A program made the position numbers and the translations under genes. A DNA stretch of 64,000 bases from Siderastrea radians. Its lineage: Eukaryota > Cnidaria > Anthozoa > Scleractinia > Rhizangiidae. The notes under the pieces are model-generated. The model was not told the origin of the DNA and ran no database searches. It saw only the letters and a program-made list of their open reading frames with translations. Below are positions 1-11,270 of the stretch, piece by piece. The stretch is taken from contig OZ024894.1 in NCBI GenBank assembly GCA_964017195.1, positions 310,001 to 374,000 on the forward strand, written 5' to 3'. Position 1 is the stretch's first letter. Each line of letters opens with the position of its first letter.

Positions 1-1140
1 TTCTTGAATGCAGGGATAACTAAGTTTCCTAAGCTTTGAAATGGCACGTTAAACTTCAAAATCGGTGCTTAGATTTTGGAGAAATAAATGTATTTATGTG
101 CTCGATAAACTCTGTTTAGGCATAAATTTACGATATCGCGTTGCAATCCCACGTGGCACTAAATTGTTCCAAAAGCATTAAATCACTGATTAAATGCGGG
201 TATAATTATAACTACATTCTCTTGAGCTTTCAAATGGTTCATTTAGCTTAGAAGTGTAGGATTATCTATACTCTATGAGCTTTCAAATGCAACATTAAAC
301 TTAGAAATCTGTCGAGAGATTTTAAAACTGATAAATTCAACGCAAGAGATAAGCTCTGTGTAATCACAATGGTGATTGTAAACTAGACTACGTGTTATAA
401 ACTAGGATGAGCGGTCCCTTCTGATTTAATAGGGAATATCGTGCAAAAAGAGCATGCAAACGCACGTTACAAAAACCTCCTTCGTCCCTCGACGCAAAGA
501 TAACAGAAATGTTAACGGATACAGGGTGTATGCCAGGGAATTGAGTATGGCAGATTTCGCCGCCGAAACGCACTTGGTTGTTGTGGCACCCGGGTTGTGC
601 ATGTGATATTTTCATCTCATTCATCGGTTTATCATCTCGCTCGGTCCTTTGTCGTCTTACTCTTTGTCTTTTCAATTCGTAGAAATCTCTTATATCCCTT
701 CGCATTGCATTGGCTCCAGCAGTTTGAGAAGCGCTGAAGTCTTCACTGACCGTCCAATCGATCAGGCGAGCAAGATCAACAACGCTTTGTCAGAAAATTC
801 GAATTCTTTCGGTCGATGACGGGATAAAAGCGTCGCACAGGAAACACTTTTAATCACACGCAATATGGTTTTTCCGATGTTTCAGCCATAATTCGCCATT
901 CTAGAAGTAAAAAATATATTCCAACTTCCCGGCACCAGCATCTCTGAACAAAAAAAAATCACCGGAAATACAGAGGCGCACATTATAACGATTAATTTGA
1001 CTGACCTTCGTCAGACAATGTCTCAATGGTGATTGGTTAGATTGCCTCGCAAATAAAACAATGGGAAAGGAACGTCGAACTCCGGTAAGCAGGCGTTTGT
1101 GGGGAGGAGGGTAATACGACTCTCCTAAAAGCCACTGCAT
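1..1140. other. Non-coding flank, no gene recognised
   Basis: AT-rich sequence without a supportable gene. The minus-strand open frame at 388-705 has no recognisable domain. From about 1060 to 1145 the sequence (a G-rich stretch followed by CGACTCTCCTAAAAGCC and CACTGCATGGGAGG) no longer reads as LINE protein and abuts the truncated reverse transcriptase. It looks like the edge of a different repeat that cut or replaced the LINE 3' part. The exact edges cannot be set from one copy. Confidence 0.4.
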
Positions 1141-1144
1141 GGGA

Positions 1145-2327
1145 GGCTACTTTTACTCTAGCTGCGATAACTTTCGAGATCATTTTCGCGTCAACATTAA
1201 TGAGAGATATTGGCCGCCAATTTTCCATAAGAGTTCGATCTTTACCTTGTTTCTCAATTAAAGTGATGACTGCTTTTCTTTGCGTGCAGGACATTTCACC
1301 AAATTTGAAGGATTCATTAACGCATTCGATAAAAGAATCACTAATTAGGTTCCAGCATGTTTTATAAAATTCAATTGGTATTCCATCATTACTAGGTGAT
1401 TTGTTCTTTTGAAAGCTTTCTAAGATGGACTTTAATTCCTCAAGGGATATTTCACCTTCACAAGATTGTTTCTGTTCTTCAGATAATTTCGGTATGTTCA
1501 AGTTGTTTAAAAAGATTTCGCCATCGTTGTTATCTATGCCGGGAAATTGAGATTTATAAAGGTTGTGATAAAAGTGCTTCTGTTCATCAAGTATTTTGAA
1601 GGGATCGGTTGTGATGGCACCACTAACTAGTAATTTTCTAATATGCTTTTTAACATTATTTCGTTTTTCTAAATTTAAAAAATACTTTGTGTTTCTTTCT
1701 CCATGTTCGTGCCACCGAGCCTTTGCGCGAATGATAATGCCTTTTGTTTTTTCCTCATAAAAAAGTTCAAGAGCGTCTTTCGCCTCATTTAAACGATTTT
1801 GATTCGAAACAGTCGGGTCTTCTTCGAAATTCTTTGTTGCTATTTGATAATCATTTTGCAGAGATTTTTCCTCTTTGCTTCGTTCTTTGGCTTTTTGTTT
1901 AGAGTAAGAAATGGCATGATTTCGAATATTAAATTTCAGCCAATCCCAGACAGAGCGTTTATCGGGTAAGTCATTCATACCTGTTATCTTCCATTGTGGA
2001 AGTTTGTTTTCCAAATCCCTAAGATAGTTTTCATCATCAAGCAGAGAGACATTCATTTTCCAAAAACCAGGACCTTTAGCATTTTGATATGAATCGGTCA
2101 GGGTAATTTCAATCGTTGCATGATCGGTTTTTATCGCTGGAGTAATATCCGTTGAGTTAAAAAAGTCTTGCAAGTTGTTAGATACTAACCGATAATCTAA
2201 TGGACAAAAAATTTGTGGCGATTTTTGGCTCCAGGTGTAACTTTTAGTTTGAGGGTTTTTGATTAATTCTCCAAATGTCAACAAGATCTAGTTCATTTTG
2301 TAAACATTCAATATTATCTATTACCAT
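1145..2327 (-). pseudogene. LINE ORF2 middle: end of endonuclease, linker, start of reverse transcriptase
   Basis: This continues the endonuclease in a shifted frame, with the S-Y-T-W and late-domain T-D-H-A-T-I motifs. A linker follows, and then the beginning of a reverse transcriptase (N-K-S-P-S-N-D-G-I-P, E-F-Y-K, E-N-W-R-P-I-S-L-I-N). A second frame change lies near 2265. After roughly A-A-R-V-K (about 1145) the similarity ends, so the palm motifs and C-terminus are missing. Confidence 0.75.
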
Positions 2328-2341
2328 TTTTCTTGGCACCA

Positions 2342-2830
2342 TTACACCACCTTTTTTTTATCAAGCTTTGGATTTAGAGGGCAATTAAAATCGCCTCCAC
2401 AAATAATATTTTCTACACAATCTAAATTCTCTTCTTGCAGCTTTTTGTGTAAATTTTTGAAAAATTTGCAAGTTATTTTATCTTTATTGGGCGCGTAAAT
2501 GTTTATTAGGATATAAACCTTGTCTTCTATATCTACTTTTATTATAATATAACGCCCAGAGGGATCAATAATAGTGTTATGAATTATGCAATTAAATCCG
2601 TTTCTTATCAGCACTGCTACACCGCAGGAATTTGGACTTCCATGTGAATAAACAATTTTCCCACTCCATTCATTCACCCATTGTTTCTCAGATTCCACCT
2701 TTGAATGTGTCTCCTGAAGGAATATGACGTCAGCTTTTCTTTTTCGACACCACGTGAATATGGCTCTTCGTTTATGAAAATTGTTTATACCCCTTACATT
2801 GAGGGAGACTAATTTAAATAATTTTGCCAT
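2342..2830 (-). pseudogene. LINE ORF2 N-terminus: APE-type endonuclease, frameshifted
   Basis: The frame begins L-V-S-L-N-V-R-G-I, then F-L-Q-E-T-H, then I-N-I-Y-A-P-N and G-G-D-F-N-C, the ordered signature of apurinic-endonuclease-like LINE endonucleases that nick target DNA for reverse transcription. It stops at 2342-2344 just after an A/T homopolymer (near 2349), where restoring one base would reopen the frame, so a slippage-type frameshift is likely. The domain continues in a different frame below 2327. Confidence 0.8.
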
Positions 2831-3056
2831 CTACGACTTTTCGTAGTATATTGAAAATATTCCTTTTTTGAGATTTCATTTGGAAGTGTACGCATATTTC
2901 TTTAAAATACGGAGAAGTAATTGTTTCTTTAAAGTATGGAATTAACAAAACACACATACACAAGCCACACACATGTAAACATACAGTCAATCATTTACCA
3001 GTCGTGTATTCGAACCTTGTGTTCTCTCTCTTCTTCAGTTCAAACCGTTCATGGGA

Positions 3057-3917
3057 TTACATGTAAACAAAGTTCTTCATGATATTTCCATAGTAGGGAA
3101 GGTTTTTGGTTTCTTTTCCTCTGTAGAGTTGCCCATCAATAATGTGTTTGTCAAAATTAAAAAATGCTTTCTTCTGATCCCGTTTGGCCTTTTTTAACAC
3201 TGGATACAGAGTTTTATGGATATCTTCAATTTCTTTCGGGAAGTCGTCCGAGATTCCAATATCAGTTCCTTTTAAGTTCTTGTAAAAGGAACGAACAAAT
3301 TCTTTGTCCTGATAATGGCTGAATCTAGCAATCACTGGTCTAGGTCGGCTTTGCGATCTCTGGCTTGATGTTTTAGTTGGAATTCTGTGCACCCTTTCAA
3401 ATCTAATCGCTTTAACAGCTTCGGGTGGAATTTGCATCTTGCTTACAAAAAGGTTTCTTACCAAATCTTCGATATTTTCTTCCGATTCTTCGTTAACGTT
3501 GTAAATTTGCATATTCTCGCGCCTGATATATGCTTCCAATTTTGTGTTTCTTCGTTTCAGTGCTTCAATATCAGCATACATGGAATCTAAATCATCACCG
3601 TGTTCTTCAACGGTTGCCGTCGTCTTCGCTAACTCTGTTTGAAGTTGAGTGATATTCTCTTGATCGAAGTTCAGCGAGTCCTTCAAATCTATAACTTCAC
3701 TACGAAGAGTAATAATTTCGCTTTTCAGGGACTCGATTTGTTTGCATGCTGATAGGACTCTATCTAGCTTGTCGCTCAGGACGTCAAAACGAGCATCTGT
3801 TGAGCTTCTCTGCGTCATGGCTGCCACGTGATCATCTTCATCCGTTTGCGAACCATTTTCTCTCAATCTTTTGCGACCGCCAAAAGCAGATGACCTATCT
3901 TCCTTTTCATTCCCCAT
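3057..3917 (-). CDS. LINE ORF1 protein (L1 ORF1p-like, coiled coil + RNA-binding domain)
   Basis: An open frame of 286 residues. Residues about 45-130 are a heptad-rich coiled coil (many Leu, Glu and Lys). They are followed by an RRM-like segment starting near R-R-E-N-M-Q-I-Y-N-V and containing R-F-E-R-V-H-R-I, then R-P-V-I-A-R-F, and a basic C-terminal domain with L-Y-P-V-L-K-K-A-K. That order matches the L1 ORF1p ('transposase 22') family, an RNA chaperone that trimerises and coats LINE RNA. The frame is intact although ORF2 of the same element is broken. It lies directly upstream, on the minus strand, of the endonuclease frame. It is not a host gene. Confidence 0.8.
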   Translation of the reverse strand: MGNEKEDRSSAFGGRKRLRENGSQTDEDDHVAAMTQRSSTDARFDVLSDKLDRVLSACKQIESLKSEIITLRSEVIDLKDSLNFDQENITQLQTELAKTTATVEEHGDDLDSMYADIEALKRRNTKLEAYIRRENMQIYNVNEESEENIEDLVRNLFVSKMQIPPEAVKAIRFERVHRIPTKTSSQRSQSRPRPVIARFSHYQDKEFVRSFYKNLKGTDIGISDDFPKEIEDIHKTLYPVLKKAKRDQKKAFFNFDKHIIDGQLYRGKETKNLPYYGNIMKNFVYM

Positions 3918-4379
3918 TATATTTTTCCATCCATGAGCGGTCTAACAATGCAACTGGTAACTCATATTAACATCTCTCAAAGAGACGGAGCTATAGAAAA
4001 CACGTCTACCTCCAGCGAGTCACACTGCGATAGTCTTGATACTCTCGGAGTTGAGGAGGGTTGGAGTACTTTATGTCCCTCCCCTTTCCTACCCGCGGTG
4101 CGTCTTGGTCAGTAACTCCCAAAAATGCCAAGCTTATTAGGTTAATGACAAAGTAGGACTACCTGGCTACAATGAGGTAAGTTCTGCTAAGACAATCAAA
4201 ATTATGAAAAGATCTATCGAGCTGCACGCAATGTTTCAATTGGTGAAACCAAACTGGGAATTAGATCTCGAAAACCTGTTCCCCTTCACTAGAATCTTAT
4301 ATAGAGATTTGCTGCATGAAATCATTTTTGACAAAGCCTTACTCTATGTCAAGGTCACCTTTAACTCACACGCATAAAT

Positions 4380-4700
4380 CCATAAAATTTCACGTTCAAG
4401 ACATACTTAATAAATAATAAACTGATAAATACCTCCCAAAAGCGCTTTTCAGGTATTAAATACAATGATAAAGGTCAAATGCTAAAAAGGGTAAAAAGCT
4501 AAATGCAAACAAAAGGGTAACAATCTTTGTAAAATTCGTCATATAAAATAGTTCTTAAAGTCTTAAAATTATGTAGAGTGTCAATGCATTTCAGATTAAT
4601 TAAAGGATTACTACTAAATACGCCACGGTAAACGTTTGCCAAATCAATTTATTTGGGAAATTATAGGAATCATCTAAAATTGAGGCTACAAACTTACCTA
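4380..4700. other. AT-rich intron-like stretch of gene A
   Basis: Homologous to intron 2 of gene B (about 19400-19730). No coding content is seen. At 4693-4699 the minus-strand splice donor that should follow the propeptide exon is still present, although the exon itself has been flipped away from it. Confidence 0.6.
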
Positions 4701-4833
4701 GCCTGCGCTTGTTTGTTTACGGTTCACTCGTTCTTGCGCTGTTAAATTTACAGCCAACCAGTAAGTGTTCATGAGTCAGTCAGTTGCACCTGACAAGCAG
4801 CTTGATTTAGTGATTGTTTTCCTTAATTTGCAG

Positions 4834-4995
4834 AAAACAGGAACTTGGATAATCCTGACCTGTTTGAAGGTGACATGATCTTAACACCTGATCAACGCAT
4901 GGCGGCCGAGTTGGCACTGGATGTAGCTCCAATTGGAAGAGCTGCAATTAAAGGCAGACAGTGGCCTCGCAGTGTGATGATTTACGCTATTGACC
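4834..4995 (+). pseudogene. Astacin propeptide exon of gene A, inverted
   Basis: Read on the plus strand after an AG acceptor (4831-4833), this encodes the propeptide with [16 protein letters not shown] and G-R-Q-W, ending at Y-A-I-D. F-x-G-D is the aspartate-switch motif that keeps astacins latent. Its signal exon (5464-5524) is on the minus strand, and so is the homologous exon in gene B. Here the exon therefore lies backwards relative to its gene and has lost its donor. It cannot be spliced into a gene A transcript. Confidence 0.85.
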
Positions 4996-5463
4996 GAACG
5001 GACGGATAGAAAGTTTGACAGATGGACAGATGAGTAATAGTTCATGTTCACGTAAAAGATTTAGACGAGTCAGAAGGTTCACTAAGGCCTTGGTTTGTGT
5101 AGCAGGAAGCGACTAGCAGCATTACTACCACCCTCTGAGTGGGATGCTAGTCAATTGCAGAGTCCTCCCTCCCCCCCTCAAGCATTTTGTTGGGATTCTC
5201 TAATGGTTCAAGGGAAAAGTTCGAGCGCACACCGAAAAATGATTGTGACAACGACAGCTCTCTATTTTTGATCAACCACGTCACAGAACTGCGTTAACCT
5301 TCAAAACCTTTTTTCTGATCAACAGTCTAATAGCCAATTAATAAATACTAATGACTTGTATCTTAATCGTTCAAAGCAAATTCTCCAGAACTGACAGTAG
5401 CAACAGTTGGAATCTTTTTCTATTTAACAAATGCCAAGAAAGAACAAGAAGGGAAAAACTTAC

Positions 5464-5524
5464 CGTCAGGATTTTCGGACGCAACAAGCGCCACACACAG
5501 TGAAAAAAGGCATAGCCACTTCAT
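5464..5524 (-). pseudogene. Astacin signal-peptide exon of gene A
   Basis: This 61-nt exon starts at ATG 5524 and encodes [16 protein letters not shown] followed by E-N-P-D. That is a short hydrophobic secretion signal with small residues at the likely cleavage site. It ends in phase 1 at a GTAAG donor (5463-5459). Length and phase equal the signal exons at 20639-20699 and 37726-37786. No catalytic exon lies downstream on the minus strand; the LINE fills that space. The exon is intact but orphaned. Confidence 0.8.
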
Positions 5525-5760
5525 GATGCTCAGTGCTTCTTCATGATTCAAAGCAAATTGTGATAAATAAACTGTAAACGCTGCGAATTTATAGAACAAA
5601 CCGTTAACACACCTGCACAGTTCCGTGGGCTGTCTTGTTTGAGAAGCTATATTGTTGTGTAGGCGATAAGTATATTGAATTAAAGTGACAAAGTGATGAG
5701 AAGGTATTTTGAAACATCTGTGGCAGATGGAAAGCGACCATCGATGCACTCATTTATTTG
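5525..5760 (-). promoter_or_regulatory. Promoter block of gene A
   Basis: On the minus strand there is a CAGGTG element (5610-5615), a TATAAATT box (5586-5593) and then the start codon at 5524. The same order and spacing precede the signal exons of genes B, C, D and E, with D and E carrying CATAAATT. Further upstream the copies share a CTCAAACAA tract and an AATT(C/T)AATT-like tract. The conservation across copies is what supports a regulatory role; transcription itself cannot be seen. Confidence 0.5.
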
Positions 5761-6337
5761 CATTGTATAGGGTAACTGGGTCTTAGGGTGTGTGTGTATG
5801 TGGGGGGGGGGGATGGGGGACTAGTCCTGAACTGACAGGGACGTAAATGGACCTGTTAGGTACGTAACGTCCATAACAGCACACAGTAGGGGATTCTATT
5901 CATAAGATACACTGGTACGTTATGAATTGAACACTGAGAAGAGACAGAACAGTAATGAATCCCCTAAACGCGATGAGAGTTAATCACAGGTTACCGCTAG
6001 TATCAGGTTAAGTAAATCTTGATTTCATACATGGAAGATCGTCGGAGTTGTGTTCAAAACTTTAGCCTACACGAATGGATCGGCCGGAAACAATGACGGT
6101 GAGTATAAAATACTTTTAAGCTTACTTAAATTTGACATCCGACAAACTAACTTACATCACACTTTCTGACCTTATTTTTATACAGGAGTTTATTGAAGCA
6201 TTCGGTAATTTTCATCCTGCACTGTTCTACCTTCCGTCCCCTCGGGCAGACATACAAAAACACACTCACTTTTATCATTTTTGTTAGAAATTTATGTTTA
6301 CTTCAACAGGTCTCTGTAAATAATGATAACGATATTT

Positions 6338-7710
6338 AATAATTATTCTACGAGGGCGCGCTGGATATCGAATGATAGATAACCAACGAGGCGCGTAGCG
6401 CCGAGTTGGTTATAAGCATTTGATATCCAGCAAGCCCGAGTAGAATAATTGTTTTATTAAAAACTTAACCACTATTTAAAAAAAAAATCAAGAAAGAACC
6501 GGAAAATGAGAAAAGAAATTTAAACGGAACGAGAATCGATCACATGACTAAACGAAAAAGGCGCCAAAAGTGTTGTAGCGTTTCATTGCAAAGCTGAATG
6601 AATCAATGAAAACTGCTCGAAAGTAAGCAAAGTAGCACACGTTTTGGAAAAAAATCTTCTAATTATTGGCTCTGAAATATGGTACATGTTTGATTTTTCC
6701 TGAAACATTGTTGTAATCATCGTTCAAAGCGGACTGAAGCTGTACAATTTCACCATATAGCTGCTGGAGTTGAAACTGAACAAGTTTGTAATCGGCTGTT
6801 CGCACAACGGAGCCATCATGTGCGTGTTTGATCGAACTGAAGACAGAACAAATATGAACAGTTGACCTTGAAGAGGTAATTTCTACCCAGCTAATAAGCA
6901 CGATTACTGTAGCGAGGAACATTAGAATTCACCATCATAGTTTGTTAAACGCAAAGCGCAAAATGCAGTTGTTGTCAGTTTAGAGGTTGCGGACGGAATG
7001 GTAAAAACAACCTTCAAACAACTGGAAAAGCGATTCAACTCCGTTTACATGGCATCCGATTTCTATTTGAGCACTTGGACCTATTGGAACACAGAGCTAC
7101 AACGAGTGCAGGTAAACCAGTGTCAATTTTGCGTGTTAAAGCCGAAAAACAGTCTCACCCTTCCTTCCTTCTTGGCGGTTTGCAGCTGTATTTTTTTTAG
7201 TACTTGTTTAGACTGCTTCATGATTTTCGCACCGACTCGCCATGAATGTGTGGAAGTTTTTATTACATGCCTCTGCCCCATTTTACGGTCTTTTATTTTG
7301 TCTTGTCTTGACATTTTGAAGTGAAAATCCTTTCTGATAAAACCTACCGTTTTTTAATTTCAATGATCGACGTGACGATCGATGAAAGAAATTAAGCTTA
7401 ATTGTAAACACCACGCTTAATGCTTAAATTTCTATTTCTGCACAGTTTCTTCAATCAATTTTGACTTGTGTTAGAGGACGCTGTTGGTGATGCTTGTTGG
7501 TGATGCTGTTGCAATTTCTGCTTAATTTAATTTCGTTGCCAAGTCCATTTTTCTCGCTGGGTTGCTCGCGAGGAAAAAACTTTCAGCTCACTTTGTTGTT
7601 GAGTGTTCATTGACCATATTTGGTCGCAGCAGGTATATGAGCTGATAGCCTAGCTCCGTTGAGCCAATCAAAAAGCTTGAAATCCAATATACCTAGTCCA
7701 GTTTTTAATA
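6338..7710. mobile_element. Insertion of about 1.37 kb present only in copy A
   Basis: Copy B reads straight through this point (21508-21520, GATATTTTTCGTTATTC). Copy A instead holds about 1.37 kb bounded by T-rich target sequence and TAATAATT at both ends. The left 110 bp (6341-6450) is a foldback palindrome. The remainder has short open frames (for example 6998-7324) without recognised domains. It behaves like a non-autonomous mobile element, possibly a nested insertion. No transposase is visible and the superfamily cannot be named. Confidence 0.55.
6341..6450. repeat. Foldback palindrome, arms of about 50 bp
   Basis: The left arm starting AATTATTCTACGAGGGC is the near-perfect reverse complement of the right arm ending GCCCGAGTAGAATAATT. 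Both contain GCTGGATATC and an A-ACCAAC core around a short GC-rich centre. It is a hairpin-forming element at the left edge of the copy A insertion. Confidence 0.75.
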
Positions 7711-10700
7711 ATTTTCGTTATTCAATTAGAGCTTGTTTGAAGAGAAAAGAACAAATTTTGCATGTCGAGATTTGCAAATTGGAATATCCCCCCACGCTTT
7801 GCAGTGCGCTCTTGATCCACTCACACAACGTTATTAAAAAACTTTTCAACATCCTCCCGGCAGCTACGCAAATGTTGAGGATGACTTTTTGATGCAAGCA
7901 ATAAAGAAAATTATGCTTATTTAAAAATCTGCACAGCTGTTTATGTCAGAGACGACTTCCTGTGATAGCGTTTCAACAAGTTTGTCTTACTTAACAGTGT
8001 GCTTTACAAATTATAATCTCATATTCAAACAATTGAAAATATGAATCGATATTCTTTTTTTAATGTATTTATTAATCTCTTAACAAAATGTTTGACAACA
8101 CAATGGCAGCTTTCCAGAAAGTTGAAGTTTAAGTGTTGCAAAGCTTAGCAAGTATTGCAAAGTTAGAATACGGGAAAAACTACAGAAGAATTTGCAGAGT
8201 GTAATTTTCACTTTTGGCGCATCCAACTCTTCAAACTTCACTTTACGATGTTATTTCCGATTGAATGCTTTCGAGTATTTATTGAAAATATTGGTTAAAT
8301 AGATGGAGAAATCAAATTGCAAGCTTAGAAAATAAAGAAAAAAATTTAAGACGACCTCATTGCATCATTATTACTCTTTCAGTTGCATGAAGTTCTCTTG
8401 GTACAAATTGAATTTGATGACACAGTCCAGTTTACTTCCTTTCATTATTATCATTTTGTAGTTTTATGTTTGGAAAGGATGTTATGATATTGTTTAAATG
8501 TTCCTTTAAAACGAGAAAGTTCTTAACAACGCTGCAGCTAGCACAACGTCGATTGGCTCAAAATAACGTGGGCAGTCTACATGAGGTATATTATTTTGTA
8601 ATAAGCTTGAGACAGATTACACTTCAAGCCAGAATTACGAAATATTACAAGGTTGAGCACTTTGTATTCGGTTTCTTAAAAGCTGCCGTGAAGGGAAATT
8701 GAAAAACTGGGATTGTTATCGTACAACGTAAAGAAAAAGAGAAAAAACTCTATTTGGCTTGCGTTTGTGAAGTCTGCTATTAATACAGCTATGCCAACGT
8801 TGAATTGGTGGGTTTAAGAAGCAGGGTTTAAAAACGCACATACAACATAAACGTTGCGGTTAATTTAAATTTTTATATGCAGGGACAATTTTTCTACAAT
8901 AACGATAGAAAATATCTCTGTATCAAATTTCGTGAATTTTTAAGTGTATTAATTTTCCTGTAATAAACTTCTGAGACTGTTAAATGGTATGATAACGTTG
9001 AACTCGAGCTAAGTTCCTTTATCCAGTCAGACCTCTTTGCTACCAGGTTGGGGAAAATTTAACGTTCACATTTTTCAGTGAAATAAAAAAAATTGTTAAA
9101 GAATATTTTTAAAAGTTTATGCTATTTTTGACATGCTTTGTACTTTAAATCTGCGTTATTATGCCAGACCGAAAAAATGGTGGAGCCAGATCTTTTCAGG
9201 TGATTTATAATTTTTTTTTTAATTTTTAGCTCACTACATGTATGCATGTACCTTAGTTAGACCTTATTACGCCAATTAATACATAGGCTTGTATAGCCAT
9301 ACTTTCCCCCTGGTATTTCAAAAAGGAGGGGTGTTCAAAGCCAGACTACCCTTACCCTTTCCTATCAAGTTTCGACTTGTCTGTAAGAGTATGGAAAACA
9401 AACTTAGCTTAAAATACGTTTTCAACATAGTATCGTTTTCTTTTTGAAACTTGTCGTTCCCCACCCCCTTCCTGAAAAACAGTATTATTAGTTTAATCCT
9501 CAATTCAACATGCCCACATTGTTCGTCTTGTAAGGCATCTATATATTTGACAAGTAGTTTATGCCCAGTTTAAATTGCCTTCCCTATTCTTTGCTAAGAG
9601 AATAAGGTTCGGTATTTTCGTTTTAAAGCAGGTATGCGCCCTCTGTGGGTTGATATGTCTTCATACTCAATTTGGACAGACAGAATTTTAGGGTACCGAA
9701 AGTGTAATAATGGTAGAAATGAAGCTGCGTAAATATGTTTTATGCTTGCAATTTGATTTTTCAATATATTTAACAATTATTTCCAATCAATACTCAAGAG
9801 CATCAATACTGAAATAACATCGTAAAATGAAGTTTGAAGAGTTCAGAATCTGATAAAAGTGGAACTTGCAGCCTACACATTTTTCTGTAAGTTGCAATTT
9901 TGAGTTTTTCCTAAGTTCTTACTTTGTAACACTTGCTAAACTTTGCAACGCTTATACTTCAGTTTTATAGATAGCTACCATTGTGCTTTTAAACAATTTG
10001 CTAACAGATTATATGAGAGCAATACAACAAAAATATCAATTCATATATACAATCGTTTGAATCGTAGATTTTAATTTTGTAAAGCACAGTATAAGGCAAA
10101 CTTTGTCACAGGAAGTCTAGTCTTTGATATAAACAACTGTGTAGATCTTCAAATGACCACCGTTTTCTTTCACCACCGTTTTCTTTATTGCTTGCATTGA
10201 AAAGTCGTCGCAACATTGCGTAGCTGCCAAGGGGATGTCGAACAGATTTTTATTAATATTATGTGGGTGGATCACACTCCAAGTTGTTCGACGTATTCCA
10301 ATTTTCAAATTTCGACACAATTTGTTTCTCTTTTGTGTTCTCTTGTCTCATGCTGGTTTTGTTTCTTTGTTTTTTTGACGATTAAAAACAAGTCAGTCAG
10401 CCAAACGCCAATAGAAAGTTATTTTAAAAAGTTCTGGAATTGAATGATCTTGAGCATGTTTCCGGTTTTCGGGATTTAAAAAACTAAGTAAACAAGTTCT
10501 ATTTGAATAACGAAATAATCCTTGTTTACAACGACCGATATGATCCCCCAAGACTCAAATTTCTGAGAAAAAGAAGAAAGTAGATGTGTGTTTAGGTATG
10601 CAGGGACGGGGGGAAAGAGAGTTACTAAAGGTAGGAGAATGCTGGATGGGAATGAGCTCTTTGATATACTCTTGCGTAAGAAGTAAGCCAGAAATTGTGA

Positions 10701-11060
10701 TGTTTGTTAGTTTGTCGTATGTCAAAACTAGATAACCTTAATCGTTACGCTCATGTAGCGATTAATAAAAGCATTGTATATTCTATTCATACTCTCTCCG
10801 TGAGTGTACGCTTGAGTTGCGCACATAACTCCGTGCTTTACGGTTAGTATAACCTGATATTAGCGGTAACCTATGATCGACTGTCAACCCGTTTTGGGGA
10901 ACCACTCACTATTCTGTCCCTTCTTTTACTGAAGTTTGTAAATGTGGACAAAACAATCTCCAAAAATTCGTTGTGAAGGAAATTGCAACAGCTTTCATTT
11001 GAATGTGGGATTTTTCCACACACTCAAAAGTTAAGGCACGTTAGGTAAAAGACAGAGTTT
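7711..11060. other. Divergent intergenic region, copy A
   Basis: Homologous to 21515-24670. Its two halves also resemble each other in inverted orientation (about 7790-8110 against about 9990-10330), as expected when the similar 5' flanks of two head-to-head genes face each other. A frame at 8466-8702 is shared with 22197-22517 but is shortened here and lacks a recognisable domain. I do not call a gene. Confidence 0.55.
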
Positions 11061-11100
11061 AATTTACATTATTTTTATTAAAGTTGAAAGGGTGGAAACG

Positions 11101-11270
11101 CATGGAACAAATCGTTAACTCACCTGTGCAGTTGGGGATTTTTTTTGTTTGAGATGAGGTATTCTTGATCATGCGTTAAGTAAATCGAATTAACAAAGAT
11201 AAGGTACTTTTAAACGCCTGTGGCAAATGAAAACCACCAAACCGGAACACTCATTTTTCTGCGTGGTGTG
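11101..11270 (-). promoter_or_regulatory. Orphan astacin-type promoter without a coding exon
   Basis: On the minus strand this carries the shared promoter landmarks: a GCCACAGGCGTTTAAAA-like start, ATTTACTTAACGC, CTCAAACAAAAAA and CTGCACAGGTGAGTTAACG (CAGGTG at 11121-11126). No M-K-W-L signal exon follows. Its orientation is opposite to the equivalent region at 24900-25090, so the 3' edge of copy A was rearranged and left a promoter with no gene. Confidence 0.55.

Larger units (their letters stand above)
1145..4030 (-). mobile_element. L1/Tx1-like LINE retrotransposon, degraded and 3'-truncated
   Basis: A minus-strand non-LTR element with, in transcription order, a 5' untranslated part (about 4030-3918), ORF1 (3917-3057), an APE-type endonuclease (2830-2342) and the start of a reverse transcriptase (to about 1145). 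Its 5' junction falls near 4030, where the sequence becomes homologous to 17316 onward. ORF2 is broken by frameshifts, and the RT catalytic core with the YADD motif is absent, so this copy cannot move itself. The ORF1 coiled coil plus RRM-like layout and the APE endonuclease indicate the L1/Tx1 side of the LINE tree. The clade is an inference. Confidence 0.85.
4031..11060. repeat. Segmental duplication copy A (partner at 17316-24670)
   Basis: From 4031 onward the sequence aligns collinearly with 17316-17469, then 19202-21514, then 21515-24670. The alignment is broken by a 1.7-kb element present only in the partner and a roughly 1.37-kb insertion present only here (about 6338-7710). Most stretches match almost base for base, with scattered small indels. 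The block carries the divergent upstream regions of two astacin genes, so whole promoters were duplicated together. A segment of about 290 bp at 4703-4995 is inverted relative to the partner. Confidence 0.85.

Noticed and set aside
388..705. Minus-strand open frame of 105 codons
   Set aside because: No domain, no splice or promoter context, and it lies in repeat-rich flank.
8466..8702. Possible gene conserved with 22197-22517
   Set aside because: The conservation is explained by the segmental duplication. The copy A frame is shortened, the copy B frame lacks an ATG, and no domain is seen.
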